The notes under the pieces: model-generated
Told to the model about the DNA's origin: nothing
Databases searched by the model: none
The model's input: the letters and a program-made list of their open reading frames with translations, nothing else
Position numbers and translations under genes: made by a program
Shown here: positions 1-5,184 of the stretch, piece by piece
Layout of the letters: each line of letters opens with the position of its first letter
Numbering within the stretch: the first letter of the stretch is position 1
Assembly (NCBI GenBank): GCA_030618965.1
Contig: JAUXCJ010000138.1
Coordinates: 1 to 5,184 of the forward strand
Direction: 5' to 3'
Length of the DNA stretch: 5,184 nucleotides
Source: Thiomargarita sp.
GTDB lineage: Bacteria > Pseudomonadota > Gammaproteobacteria > Beggiatoales > Beggiatoaceae

Positions 1-46
1 AGGTATAATTATTTTATTAATTAAGTAAAAACCATGTTTTAAATAT

Positions 47-74
47 TTGAATTATAATTTATGTTATTTATGAT
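47..74 (+). promoter_or_regulatory. Possible sigma-70 promoter of miaB
   Basis: A TTGAAT hexamer (47-52) lies 16 bp before a TATGAT hexamer (69-74), a fair match to a vegetative -35/-10 pair, and would give a leader of roughly 50-55 bases before the miaB start. The whole 1-133 stretch is very AT-rich, so near-matches arise by chance; a second TATAAT at 53-58 has no convincing -35 box. No coding sequence or stable structure is seen in 1-133. Confidence 0.3.
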
Positions 75-133
75 AAAATAAAAAAATTGTAATCAGAATA
101 GTTCAGACAATCATCAATAATAAAAGCATTAAG

Positions 134-1456
134 ATGAAACCAAAACTCTACATAAAAACTTTCGGCTGCCAAATGAATGACTATGATTCATCACGCATGG
201 CAGATGTACTAGAAGCCTCACACGGGCTAGTACTGACTGATGATCCAACACAAGCTGAGGTTTTATTACTCAATACCTGCTCAGTCCGAGAAAAGGCTCA
301 AGAAAAAGTATTTTCACTATTAGGCAGATGGAGACTCTTAAAAGAGAAACGCTCGGAGATTGTAATAGGAGTTGGTGGCTGTGTCGCCAGTCAAGAAGGA
401 GAGGCAATTCGTCAACGTGCCCCTTATGTCGATTTAATTTTTGGGCCACAAACTTTACACCGCTTGCCTACGATGCTCACAGCCGTGCAAAGTACTCACA
501 AACCAATGATTGATATAACTTTTCCAGAAATAGAAAAGTTTGATTGTTTACCTCAACCAAAAGCAGAAGGAGCCACTGCCTTTGTCTCCATTATGGAAGG
601 ATGTAGTCACTATTGCACTTTTTGTGTAGTTCCTTATACACGCGGCGAAGAATTCAGCCGCCCGTTTGATGACATCATTGCAGAAATTGCGCTGTTAGCA
701 GAACAAGGCGTGCGCGAAGTCACACTACTCGGGCAAAATGTTAATGGCTATCATGGCTGGATGGCAAATGGTGAATTTGCTGACTTAGCTTTATTAATAA
801 GCTACGTTGCCGCCATTGAAGGCATAGATCGGATTCGTTATACCACCTCTCACCCGCTAGAATTATCCGACAATCTAATTCAAGTTTATGCAGAAGTGCC
901 ACAATTAGTCAGCCATTTACATTTACCGGTACAAAGTGGCTCAGATCGGATTTTAAGCCTTATGAAACGGGGACATACAACGCTAGAATATAAATACAAA
1001 GTGCGGCGTTTACGAAAAGTGCGTCCTGATTTAAGTTTATCGTCCGATTTTATTATTGGCTTTCCTGGAGAAACTGAAAGCGATTTTCAGGCGACAATGC
1101 AATTAATTGAAGAAATTGGATTTGATCATTCCTTCAGCTTTATTTACAGCCAGCGCCCGGGTACACCAGCGGCTGATATACCTGATGAGGTTCCAATAAC
1201 AGTCAAAAAACAACGCCTTGCTCAATTACAAGCAAAAATCAATGAAAAAGCAACTGCCATCAGTAAAGCAATGGTGGGTAGTGTACAACGGATTTTAGTT
1301 GAACACCCTTCGCGTAAAAATTCTGAAACATTAGCTGGGCGTACTGAAAATAATAGGGTAGTTAATTTCGAGGGGGAAACTTCTTTAATAGGACAATTTG
1401 TAGATGTGAAAATTACAGAAGCATTGCCTAATTCTTTACGAGGTGAAATCGAGTGA
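134..1456 (+). CDS. miaB: tRNA-2-methylthio-N6-dimethylallyladenosine synthase MiaB
   Basis: A radical-SAM methylthiotransferase that adds the 2-methylthio group to N6-isopentenyladenosine at position 37 of tRNAs reading codons that begin with U; it acts in the cytoplasm after MiaA. The 440-residue length is normal for the family. The N-terminal methylthiotransferase domain (about 1-120) carries the three auxiliary-cluster cysteines C12 (FGCQMN), C49 (NTCSVR) and C83 (GGCVA). The radical-SAM core (about 145-375) has the CxxxCxxC motif at C157, C161 and C164 (CSHYCTFC), followed by VVPYTRGEE, which is characteristic of MiaB rather than RimO or MtaB. A TRAM RNA-binding domain occupies about 378-440. 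The ATG at 134 fits the family N-terminus exactly ([15 protein letters not shown]), although no good Shine-Dalgarno sequence precedes it. It converges on lgt. The ybeZ-ybeY-ybeX-lnt genes that often follow miaB in gammaproteobacteria are absent here. All six cluster cysteines are present, so the enzyme looks functional. Confidence 0.97.
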   Translation: MKPKLYIKTFGCQMNDYDSSRMADVLEASHGLVLTDDPTQAEVLLLNTCSVREKAQEKVFSLLGRWRLLKEKRSEIVIGVGGCVASQEGEAIRQRAPYVDLIFGPQTLHRLPTMLTAVQSTHKPMIDITFPEIEKFDCLPQPKAEGATAFVSIMEGCSHYCTFCVVPYTRGEEFSRPFDDIIAEIALLAEQGVREVTLLGQNVNGYHGWMANGEFADLALLISYVAAIEGIDRIRYTTSHPLELSDNLIQVYAEVPQLVSHLHLPVQSGSDRILSLMKRGHTTLEYKYKVRRLRKVRPDLSLSSDFIIGFPGETESDFQATMQLIEEIGFDHSFSFIYSQRPGTPAADIPDEVPITVKKQRLAQLQAKINEKATAISKAMVGSVQRILVEHPSRKNSETLAGRTENNRVVNFEGETSLIGQFVDVKITEALPNSLRGEIE

Positions 1457-1458
1457 TT

Positions 1459-1491
1459 AGACCTCCGAGGTTTTGAAAACCTCGGAGGTCT
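1459..1491. repeat. 33-bp perfect palindrome between miaB and lgt
   Basis: Left arm 1459-1474 (AGACCTCCGAGGTTTT) is the exact reverse complement of right arm 1476-1491, with a single G at 1475 in the centre. As RNA it would fold into a strong GC-containing hairpin from either strand. It begins 3 bases after the miaB stop codon and ends 5 bases before the lgt stop codon, so it could act as a shared bidirectional terminator. Neither side is followed by a T-run, so it is not a textbook intrinsic terminator. The near-perfect symmetry and GC-rich arms in AT-rich surroundings suggest a dispersed REP-like palindromic repeat, which is inference from one copy. Confidence 0.85.
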
Positions 1492-1496
1492 TAACA

Positions 1497-2276
1497 TCAC
1501 CGCCGCGAATAAGCCAATCCCATCAAAATCATCCCAATGATCAGCAAGGGCAAAGTCAACAATTGTCCCATTGTCATCCAGTCAAAAGCAATGAAACCTA
1601 AATGATTATCAGGTTCTCTGACAAATTCGACTAAAAAACGAAATGTGCTATATCCAATTAAAAACAAGCCTGTAACTGCCATTGTTGGACGAGGGCGTTT
1701 AGAAAATACCCACAATATAATAAATAAAACCAAACCTTCAAGTACCGCTTGATATAATTGCGAAGGATGGCGAGGAATATTGTCAACATGTGGAAATATC
1801 ATACCCCAAGGTAAATCGGTAGCACGGCCCCACAATTCACCGTTGATAAAGTTGCCAATTCGCCCAGTTAATAAACCCAGAGGAACAAGTGGTGCAATAA
1901 AGTCAGTTACTTGAAAAAAACTAACCTTAAGTTTACGCGCATACAACCACATAGCAATTGCAACCCCAATGAAACCACCATGAAAGGACATACCACCTTG
2001 CCAAACTTGAAGAATCAATGAAGGTGTAGCAAGATAGGTCGGTAAATCGTAAAATAAGACATAACCTAAACGTCCGCCTAATACAACACCAAGGGCACTA
2101 TAAAAAATAACATCGCCAATCTGTGCCTCTGTGAAAATTGCATCAGAATGTTTAGCACGTCGTAAAGCTAACCACCAAGCGAGACCAAAACCAATTAAGT
2201 ACATCATTCCATACCAATGTACTTTTAAAAAACCCAGTTGGAAAAGCACAGGATTAATTTCAGGATAAGTTAACAT
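1497..2276 (-). CDS. lgt: Prolipoprotein diacylglyceryl transferase Lgt
   Basis: An inner-membrane enzyme that transfers diacylglycerol from phosphatidylglycerol to the lipobox cysteine of prolipoproteins, the first step of lipoprotein maturation before LspA and Lnt. The protein has 259 residues, somewhat shorter than E. coli Lgt (291) but usual for many bacteria. The Lgt signature is intact at 138-151 (GRIGNFINGELWGR), with R139, N142, E147 and G150 at the conserved positions. H99 lies in the conserved SFHGG segment, and R220 in VREPD probably corresponds to the essential C-terminal arginine of the E. coli enzyme. About seven hydrophobic segments are visible, consistent with the known topology. 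The ATG at 2276 gives the expected N-terminus, with a conserved HWYG near residues 20-23; the ribosome binding site is weak. It converges on miaB and diverges from the FecR-domain gene with 30 bp between start codons. The thyA gene that commonly follows lgt in gammaproteobacteria is not there. Confidence 0.97.
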   Translation of the reverse strand: MLTYPEINPVLFQLGFLKVHWYGMMYLIGFGLAWWLALRRAKHSDAIFTEAQIGDVIFYSALGVVLGGRLGYVLFYDLPTYLATPSLILQVWQGGMSFHGGFIGVAIAMWLYARKLKVSFFQVTDFIAPLVPLGLLTGRIGNFINGELWGRATDLPWGMIFPHVDNIPRHPSQLYQAVLEGLVLFIILWVFSKRPRPTMAVTGLFLIGYSTFRFLVEFVREPDNHLGFIAFDWMTMGQLLTLPLLIIGMILMGLAYSRR

Positions 2277-2290
2277 GTCTTATACTCACT

Positions 2291-2296
2291 AAAGGA
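2291..2296 (+). promoter_or_regulatory. Ribosome binding site of the FecR-domain gene
   Basis: AAAGGA lies 10 bases before the ATG at 2307 and is one of the few recognisable Shine-Dalgarno sequences in the window. It supports this start, which also places a clean signal peptide at the N-terminus. Confidence 0.6.
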
Positions 2297-2300
2297 AAAA

Positions 2301-2306
2301 ATTATA
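2301..2306 (-). promoter_or_regulatory. Possible -10 element for lgt
   Basis: The minus strand reads TATAAT here, a perfect -10 hexamer placed 24 bp before the lgt start codon. No good -35 hexamer lies 16-18 bp further upstream (AAAATT or CAAAAT at best), so this is only a candidate. It abuts the start codon of the divergent FecR-domain gene. Confidence 0.25.
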
Positions 2307-2915
2307 ATGATATTACGTCCATTAATTTTGATGATGTTTTGTTTACCTGCACTAGCAGACACTACTGCCATTGTTGAACGGGTGCAAGAAAAAGCGGCCT
2401 ATCAACGTTATGGCAAGCAATACCCCGTCAAGCTTAGGACCGAATTACGCAGCGGAGATATTATCACAACAAGCCATGATGCTCGCGTCCAGATACGTTT
2501 TTCTGATAATAGCTTTGTTAGAATAGGGGGAGGGGCTAGAGTAGATTTTAATAGATTGATTCCACCAGCTAAAAATAAAGGCGTGTTGAAGCTTATCTTC
2601 AATGTGCTAAAGGGCGTTTTTCGTTTTACCAGTACTTCTAGTAAACATGATGTTAAAATCAATGTCGGCAATTCCATGACCATTGGTATACGTGGTACAG
2701 ACCTCTACACAAATGCACAGCCTGATCAAGATACCGTTTGTTTGATTAAAGGTAAAATAACTGTGCAAAGTGGCCAACTCAAAATAACCTTAACTCAGCA
2801 ACGTGAAGGCTTTATTGTACCGAAAGTTGGTATGACTAAGGGACTCCCAATCATAAGAGTCATTTCAAACGACAAATTTAATTTGTGGCTGAAACAGTCT
2901 GAATTCAGCGATTAA
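2307..2915 (+). CDS. Secreted FecR-domain protein
   Basis: A 202-residue protein with a probable Sec signal peptide: a hydrophobic stretch at residues 3-15 ends in ALA, with likely cleavage after A17. C12 lies inside the signal but lacks a proper lipobox, so this is more likely a soluble periplasmic protein than a lipoprotein. Residues about 48-157 match the FecR domain: RSGDIITT, then DARVQIRFSDNSFVRIGGGARV, then the typical IGIRGTDLYT at 126-135, ending with a short beta segment around KGKITVQSG. Unlike the iron-transport regulator FecR it has no cytoplasmic or transmembrane N-terminal segment, and no sigma factor or TonB receptor gene is adjacent, so a role in siderophore signalling is not supported. 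Stand-alone FecR-domain proteins are common in gammaproteobacteria and mostly uncharacterised. It diverges from lgt and converges on the two-component operon. The exact function is unknown. Confidence 0.88.
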   Translation: MILRPLILMMFCLPALADTTAIVERVQEKAAYQRYGKQYPVKLRTELRSGDIITTSHDARVQIRFSDNSFVRIGGGARVDFNRLIPPAKNKGVLKLIFNVLKGVFRFTSTSSKHDVKINVGNSMTIGIRGTDLYTNAQPDQDTVCLIKGKITVQSGQLKITLTQQREGFIVPKVGMTKGLPIIRVISNDKFNLWLKQSEFSD

Positions 2916-2924
2916 ATTAATTAT

Positions 2925-3085
2925 TTGGAGTTTAAAGCTTTATATATACTCCACACGTTCACAAACTTAACTTTTTTGTCATTTCGACGAAAGGAGAAAT
3001 CTTAAATGCCACTAAAGATTTCTCCTTTCGTCGAAATGACAATAGTTCAAATTGTGAACGTGTTGAGTATAGCTTTAGACTCCAA
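2925..3085. repeat. 161-bp nested inverted repeat
   Basis: This is a two-layer inverted repeat filling nearly the whole gap between two convergent genes. The inner stem is a perfect 28-bp pairing of 2976-3003 with 3015-3042 around an 11-base loop (3004-3014); its arm includes GTCATTTCGACGAAAGG. The outer arms, 2925-2972 and 3044-3085, begin TTGGAG and end CTCCAA. They match at about 37 of 42 positions, plus a 6-base TTATAT-like insertion in the left arm. The element starts 9 bases after the FecR-gene stop codon and ends 4 bases before the regulator stop codon. It has no open reading frame of note. It resembles a MITE-like or REP-like non-coding element; no clear target-site duplication is visible. 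The inner hairpin is not followed by a T-run on either strand, so any terminator role would be non-standard. Confidence 0.85.
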
Positions 3086-3089
3086 GTAA

Positions 3090-3836
3090 TCACTGATCTT
3101 GAAGACGCATATCTTTTAATAATTTTTTTACATTTTGTAAATGTCTTCGACTCACCTCTAAAGACTCATCAAGTGCTTTCAGATGGATATAGGAACGGCC
3201 ATTCTTTTTTCTAATTAAACTTCTAATTTGCCCCATTGCAACCAGCGTACTACGATGTATGCGTAAAAATTGTCCCGCAAATTCTTGTTCTAATTCTTTC
3301 AACGCATCAGTAAGGAGTGCTTCTCCCTCTTTCCAATGTACAACTACATATTTTTTATCGGCCAAAAAATAGTAAATTTGGTTAACGGGAATTAAGCGCA
3401 CTTCGCCACGAAAATGGTAACTAATATGAGTACGAGCATTAGGCGTTCCGATTGGCATGGGGCTTAATTGAGATAGAGCAAAACTATAAGCACGTTTAAG
3501 GGCTTGCTCTAAGCGGTCTTTACGAATCGGCTTTAACAAATAATCCACAGCCTGATGTTCAAAGGCTTCCACAGCATGTTCGCTATAAGCTGTTGTAAAA
3601 ATCAGGGCAGGGGGGGGATGCTGTGAGGCAAATTGTTCGGCTGCTTCCAAACCATCCATACCCGGCATACGAATATCTAGCAAAATCACTTCGGGTTGAA
3701 AAGCATGAGCTGCACTTAAGGCTTCATTACCATTGTTAACATCAGCAACGATTTCGTATGATGAGCCTAATTCCTCGACTAAAGCGTGTAAGCGAGCGCG
3801 TGCTAAGGGTTCATCATCTACTATAAGTATTTTCAT
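3090..3836 (-). CDS. algR: AlgR-like LytTR-family response regulator
   Basis: A 248-residue two-component response regulator. The receiver domain (about 1-118) has the acidic pair D7/D8, phosphoacceptor D54 (LLDIRMPGMDG), T82 in IFTTAYS and the conserved lysine K102 in YLLKP. A linker at about 119-135 leads to a LytTR DNA-binding domain (about 136-245), with HISYHFRGEVRLIPVNQI, a DKKYVVVH strand, FLRIHRSTLV and the terminal SRRH segment. Both domains and the total length resemble Pseudomonas AlgR (for example ARxRL, LLDIRMPG, RIHR, VSRRH), which regulates alginate and type IV pilus genes; the regulon here is unknown. Its start lies 23 bp inside the end of the kinase gene in another frame, and no clear Shine-Dalgarno sequence precedes the ATG, so translation is probably coupled to the kinase. 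A run of eight C on the coding strand (window 3610-3617) encodes part of three consecutive prolines, 74-76. Confidence 0.93.
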   Translation of the reverse strand: MKILIVDDEPLARARLHALVEELGSSYEIVADVNNGNEALSAAHAFQPEVILLDIRMPGMDGLEAAEQFASQHPPPALIFTTAYSEHAVEAFEHQAVDYLLKPIRKDRLEQALKRAYSFALSQLSPMPIGTPNARTHISYHFRGEVRLIPVNQIYYFLADKKYVVVHWKEGEALLTDALKELEQEFAGQFLRIHRSTLVAMGQIRSLIRKKNGRSYIHLKALDESLEVSRRHLQNVKKLLKDMRLQDQ

Positions 3837-4896
3837 TAGATTGAGTTTTATAAGGAAAACTAAAAATTACATGGTAAATATCAGCTTGTCTTTGTACGCT
3901 TAAATTCGCTTGTGTACCATAAAAAATCAACAAACGTTGCTGGATGTTTTTTATCGCGATACCATTACCTTGATGCGGAGAAACTGTTTCAGGCAAAGGA
4001 TTTTCAATGTCTAGTGTTATTTGTTTACCATCAAAATGGCCCCTAATCTGAATCAAACCTCCCACAGCTAAAGGCTGTATGCCATGATAAACGGCATTTT
4101 CCAATAAAGGCTGGATGCTCAATGGAGGCACAAGTGCATTTTCAGGTATATCATCTACTTGCCAAATAATTTGCAAACGCTCACCCAAACGTAATGTTTC
4201 AATGTGTAAATACTCTTGGCATAATTTTTGTTCTTCTTTAAAGGTGATACAGTTTTTTCCCTCTGCCAAACTCGCACGAAATAAATCCGCAAATTCTTCC
4301 ACCACCTCTTCTGCCTCTGACGGTTTAAAACGGATCAAACTAGCGATAGTATTCATACAATTAAACAAAAAATGAGGCCGAATACGCGCTTGTAAAGCTT
4401 CTGCACGAACACTAGCAAAAGCCTCTGTTTCTTGTTTCCACTTATATTGAAGATAAAAATAACGCAAGGCTATAGCACTAAGAATAGCACTGAGTGCTAA
4501 ATTACGCGATAAAAAAAATTGATGATGCTCTACATTTGTAGACTCATTCACTAGAACTAACATCTGCTCTTTGATTTGCCAAGCCACTTCACTGATTACC
4601 AAAGTAACTATCAAAATCAGCAAATAACTAATAATAGCAACCATTATGTCACTGTTTAAACGAATTAACCAGCGGCGAGCTATACATAACACCCCCAAAC
4701 TAACTAATGTGAGCCATTGCATGAATAAAGATAGCATTGCTAAATCGCTTAGTATATTTCTTTTGATAGAGTCCCAATCATAGTTCAGTGGTGCTAAAAC
4801 CAGCACAAAAGCGAGTAATTCAGTCACAATAATGCTGGCAAATACCGTGTACCCATCGCAAATTTTAGGCAAAAAAATCTGATTTTCTGTATTCAT
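3814..4896 (-). CDS. algZ: AlgZ/FimS-like sensor histidine kinase
   Basis: A 360-residue inner-membrane histidine kinase of the LytS/His_kinase family, which would phosphorylate the adjacent regulator. An N-terminal FLPKIC segment (8-13) precedes four predicted membrane segments at about 15-36, 48-73, 83-106 and 128-149, with no large periplasmic sensor domain. The His_kinase domain follows: LQARIRPHFLFNCMNTIASL at 168-187 with phosphoacceptor candidate H175. The ATPase part has an N-box (QPLLENAVYHG, N267) and a glycine motif HQGNGIAIKNI at 308-318. Length, topology and motifs fit AlgZ (FimS) of Pseudomonas. The ATG at 4896 has only a weak AGG upstream, but the N-terminus matches expectation. 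It overlaps the downstream regulator gene by 23 bp, forming one operon. The argH and hemC/hemD genes that flank algZ-algR in Pseudomonas are not next to it here. The signal sensed is unknown. Confidence 0.92.
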   Translation of the reverse strand: MNTENQIFLPKICDGYTVFASIIVTELLAFVLVLAPLNYDWDSIKRNILSDLAMLSLFMQWLTLVSLGVLCIARRWLIRLNSDIMVAIISYLLILIVTLVISEVAWQIKEQMLVLVNESTNVEHHQFFLSRNLALSAILSAIALRYFYLQYKWKQETEAFASVRAEALQARIRPHFLFNCMNTIASLIRFKPSEAEEVVEEFADLFRASLAEGKNCITFKEEQKLCQEYLHIETLRLGERLQIIWQVDDIPENALVPPLSIQPLLENAVYHGIQPLAVGGLIQIRGHFDGKQITLDIENPLPETVSPHQGNGIAIKNIQQRLLIFYGTQANLSVQRQADIYHVIFSFPYKTQSNENTYSR

Positions 4897-4972
4897 TTGA
4901 AAAGGCCTATGTACGAGAATATGAATTTTAATATTTATTGATTACAATAGTATCTCTCATTATTACCTCTAT
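4897..4972 (-). promoter_or_regulatory. AT-rich gap likely holding the kinase operon promoter
   Basis: This 76-bp spacer separates the kinase start from the stop of the upstream gene on the same strand. On the minus strand a TTGTAA hexamer is followed 18 bp later by CATATT, a poor -35/-10 pair. No hairpin terminator for the upstream gene is visible, so read-through into the kinase gene is possible. Confidence 0.25.
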
Positions 4973-5184
4973 TTACATCAGGCTGGCCGAACTACTTCGA
5001 TAAGCAGCAAGCCACAATAAAAACCAGCCCAGTAAAAACGCAGTACCACCTAAAGGAGTAATGGCTCCTAACCAAGTTATACTAGTCAGACTTAGAGCGT
5101 ATAAACTGCCTGAAAATAGAATGATACCAACAATCATCAAATAGCCACTCCAGCGTAGTTCAGAACTATTTGGCCACTGAATTG
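4973..5184 (-). CDS. DUF423 (YgdD-like) membrane protein, C-terminal part
   Basis: An open frame runs leftward from the window edge to a TAA at 4973-4975, giving the last 69 residues; the start lies beyond position 5184. The fragment carries the hallmark DUF423 segments: GIILFSGSLYALSLT (about residues 19-33 of the fragment), WLGAITPLGGTAFLLGW (37-53) and a final hydrophobic helix, LLWLAA. E. coli YgdD, in the same family, is about 130 residues, so roughly half is missing through truncation by the window and not through mutation. Two membrane segments are visible. The family consists of small inner-membrane proteins of unknown function. It is on the same strand as the kinase operon and 76 bp upstream of it, so cotranscription is possible but not shown. 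Confidence 0.88.
   Translation of the reverse strand, partial: IQWPNSSELRWSGYLMIVGIILFSGSLYALSLTSITWLGAITPLGGTAFLLGWFLLWLAAYRSSSASLM

Noticed and set aside
1..133. Regulatory RNA or end of an upstream gene in the leader
   Set aside because: The stretch is AT-rich with stops in all frames and shows no stable fold, riboswitch core or recognisable coding sequence.
328..513. Plus-strand open frame of 61 codons within miaB
   Set aside because: It overlaps the conserved MiaB frame, which includes the C83 motif, and shows no independent start signal or family resemblance.
1222..1500. Minus-strand open frame of 92 codons across the end of miaB
   Set aside because: It lies antisense to the conserved MiaB TRAM region and the palindrome, and its translation has no recognisable domain.
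2408..2683. Minus-strand open frame of 91 codons within the FecR-domain gene
   Set aside because: The opposite strand encodes a clear signal peptide and FecR domain with a good ribosome binding site; this frame is a shadow.
2734..2742. CCGTTTGTT, resembling an AlgR site, inside the FecR-domain gene
   Set aside because: It has two mismatches to the known site and lies deep in coding sequence, where it is explained by Thr-Val-Cys-Leu codons.
2307..2915. Iron-siderophore FecIRA-type signalling system
   Set aside because: The FecR-domain protein has a cleavable signal peptide instead of an anti-sigma N-terminus, and no ECF sigma factor or TonB receptor gene is adjacent.
2971..3042. Intrinsic terminator with T-run at the inner hairpin
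   Set aside because: The T6 at 2972-2977 precedes the hairpin on the plus strand and reads as A6 after it on the minus strand, so neither orientation has the hairpin-then-T order.
4115..4375. Plus-strand open frame of 86 codons within the kinase gene
   Set aside because: It is antisense to the phosphoacceptor and N-box regions of the kinase and has no coding features of its own.

Overview
The window is AT-rich bacterial DNA with ordinary chromosomal gene content. It holds five complete genes and one gene cut by the right edge. The proteins point to a gammaproteobacterium: the sensor and regulator pair is of the AlgZ/AlgR type, there is a YgdD-like DUF423 protein, and MiaB and Lgt are typical proteobacterial forms. 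The moderate GC, the FecR-domain protein and the palindromic repeats would fit a sulfur-oxidising Thiotrichales-type lineage (Beggiatoa/Thiothrix-like). That narrower placement is inference from general impression, not something the sequence proves.

Layout: 1-133 is an AT-rich leader with a possible promoter. miaB (tRNA methylthiotransferase) reads right from 134. It converges on lgt (prolipoprotein diacylglyceryl transferase), which reads left, and a 33-bp perfect palindrome fills the gap between their stop codons. lgt is divergent from a gene for a secreted FecR-domain protein, with only 30 bp between the two start codons. That gene converges on a leftward two-component operon of an AlgZ-like histidine kinase followed by an AlgR-like LytTR response regulator, which overlap by 23 bp. 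This second convergent gap is almost completely occupied by a 161-bp nested inverted repeat. To the right of the kinase, after a 76-bp AT-rich gap, is the C-terminal part of a DUF423 membrane protein, also leftward.

How the genes relate: miaB and lgt are housekeeping genes (tRNA modification and lipoprotein maturation) with no obvious shared pathway. The kinase and regulator form one signalling unit, in which a membrane kinase would phosphorylate Asp54 of a LytTR DNA-binding regulator. What they control cannot be read from the window. The most notable features are non-coding: two different large palindromes, each fitted within a few bases of the stop codons at a convergent junction, and neither followed by the T-run of a standard intrinsic terminator. 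I found no CRISPR array, tRNA, rRNA, transposase or clear novel multi-gene system.
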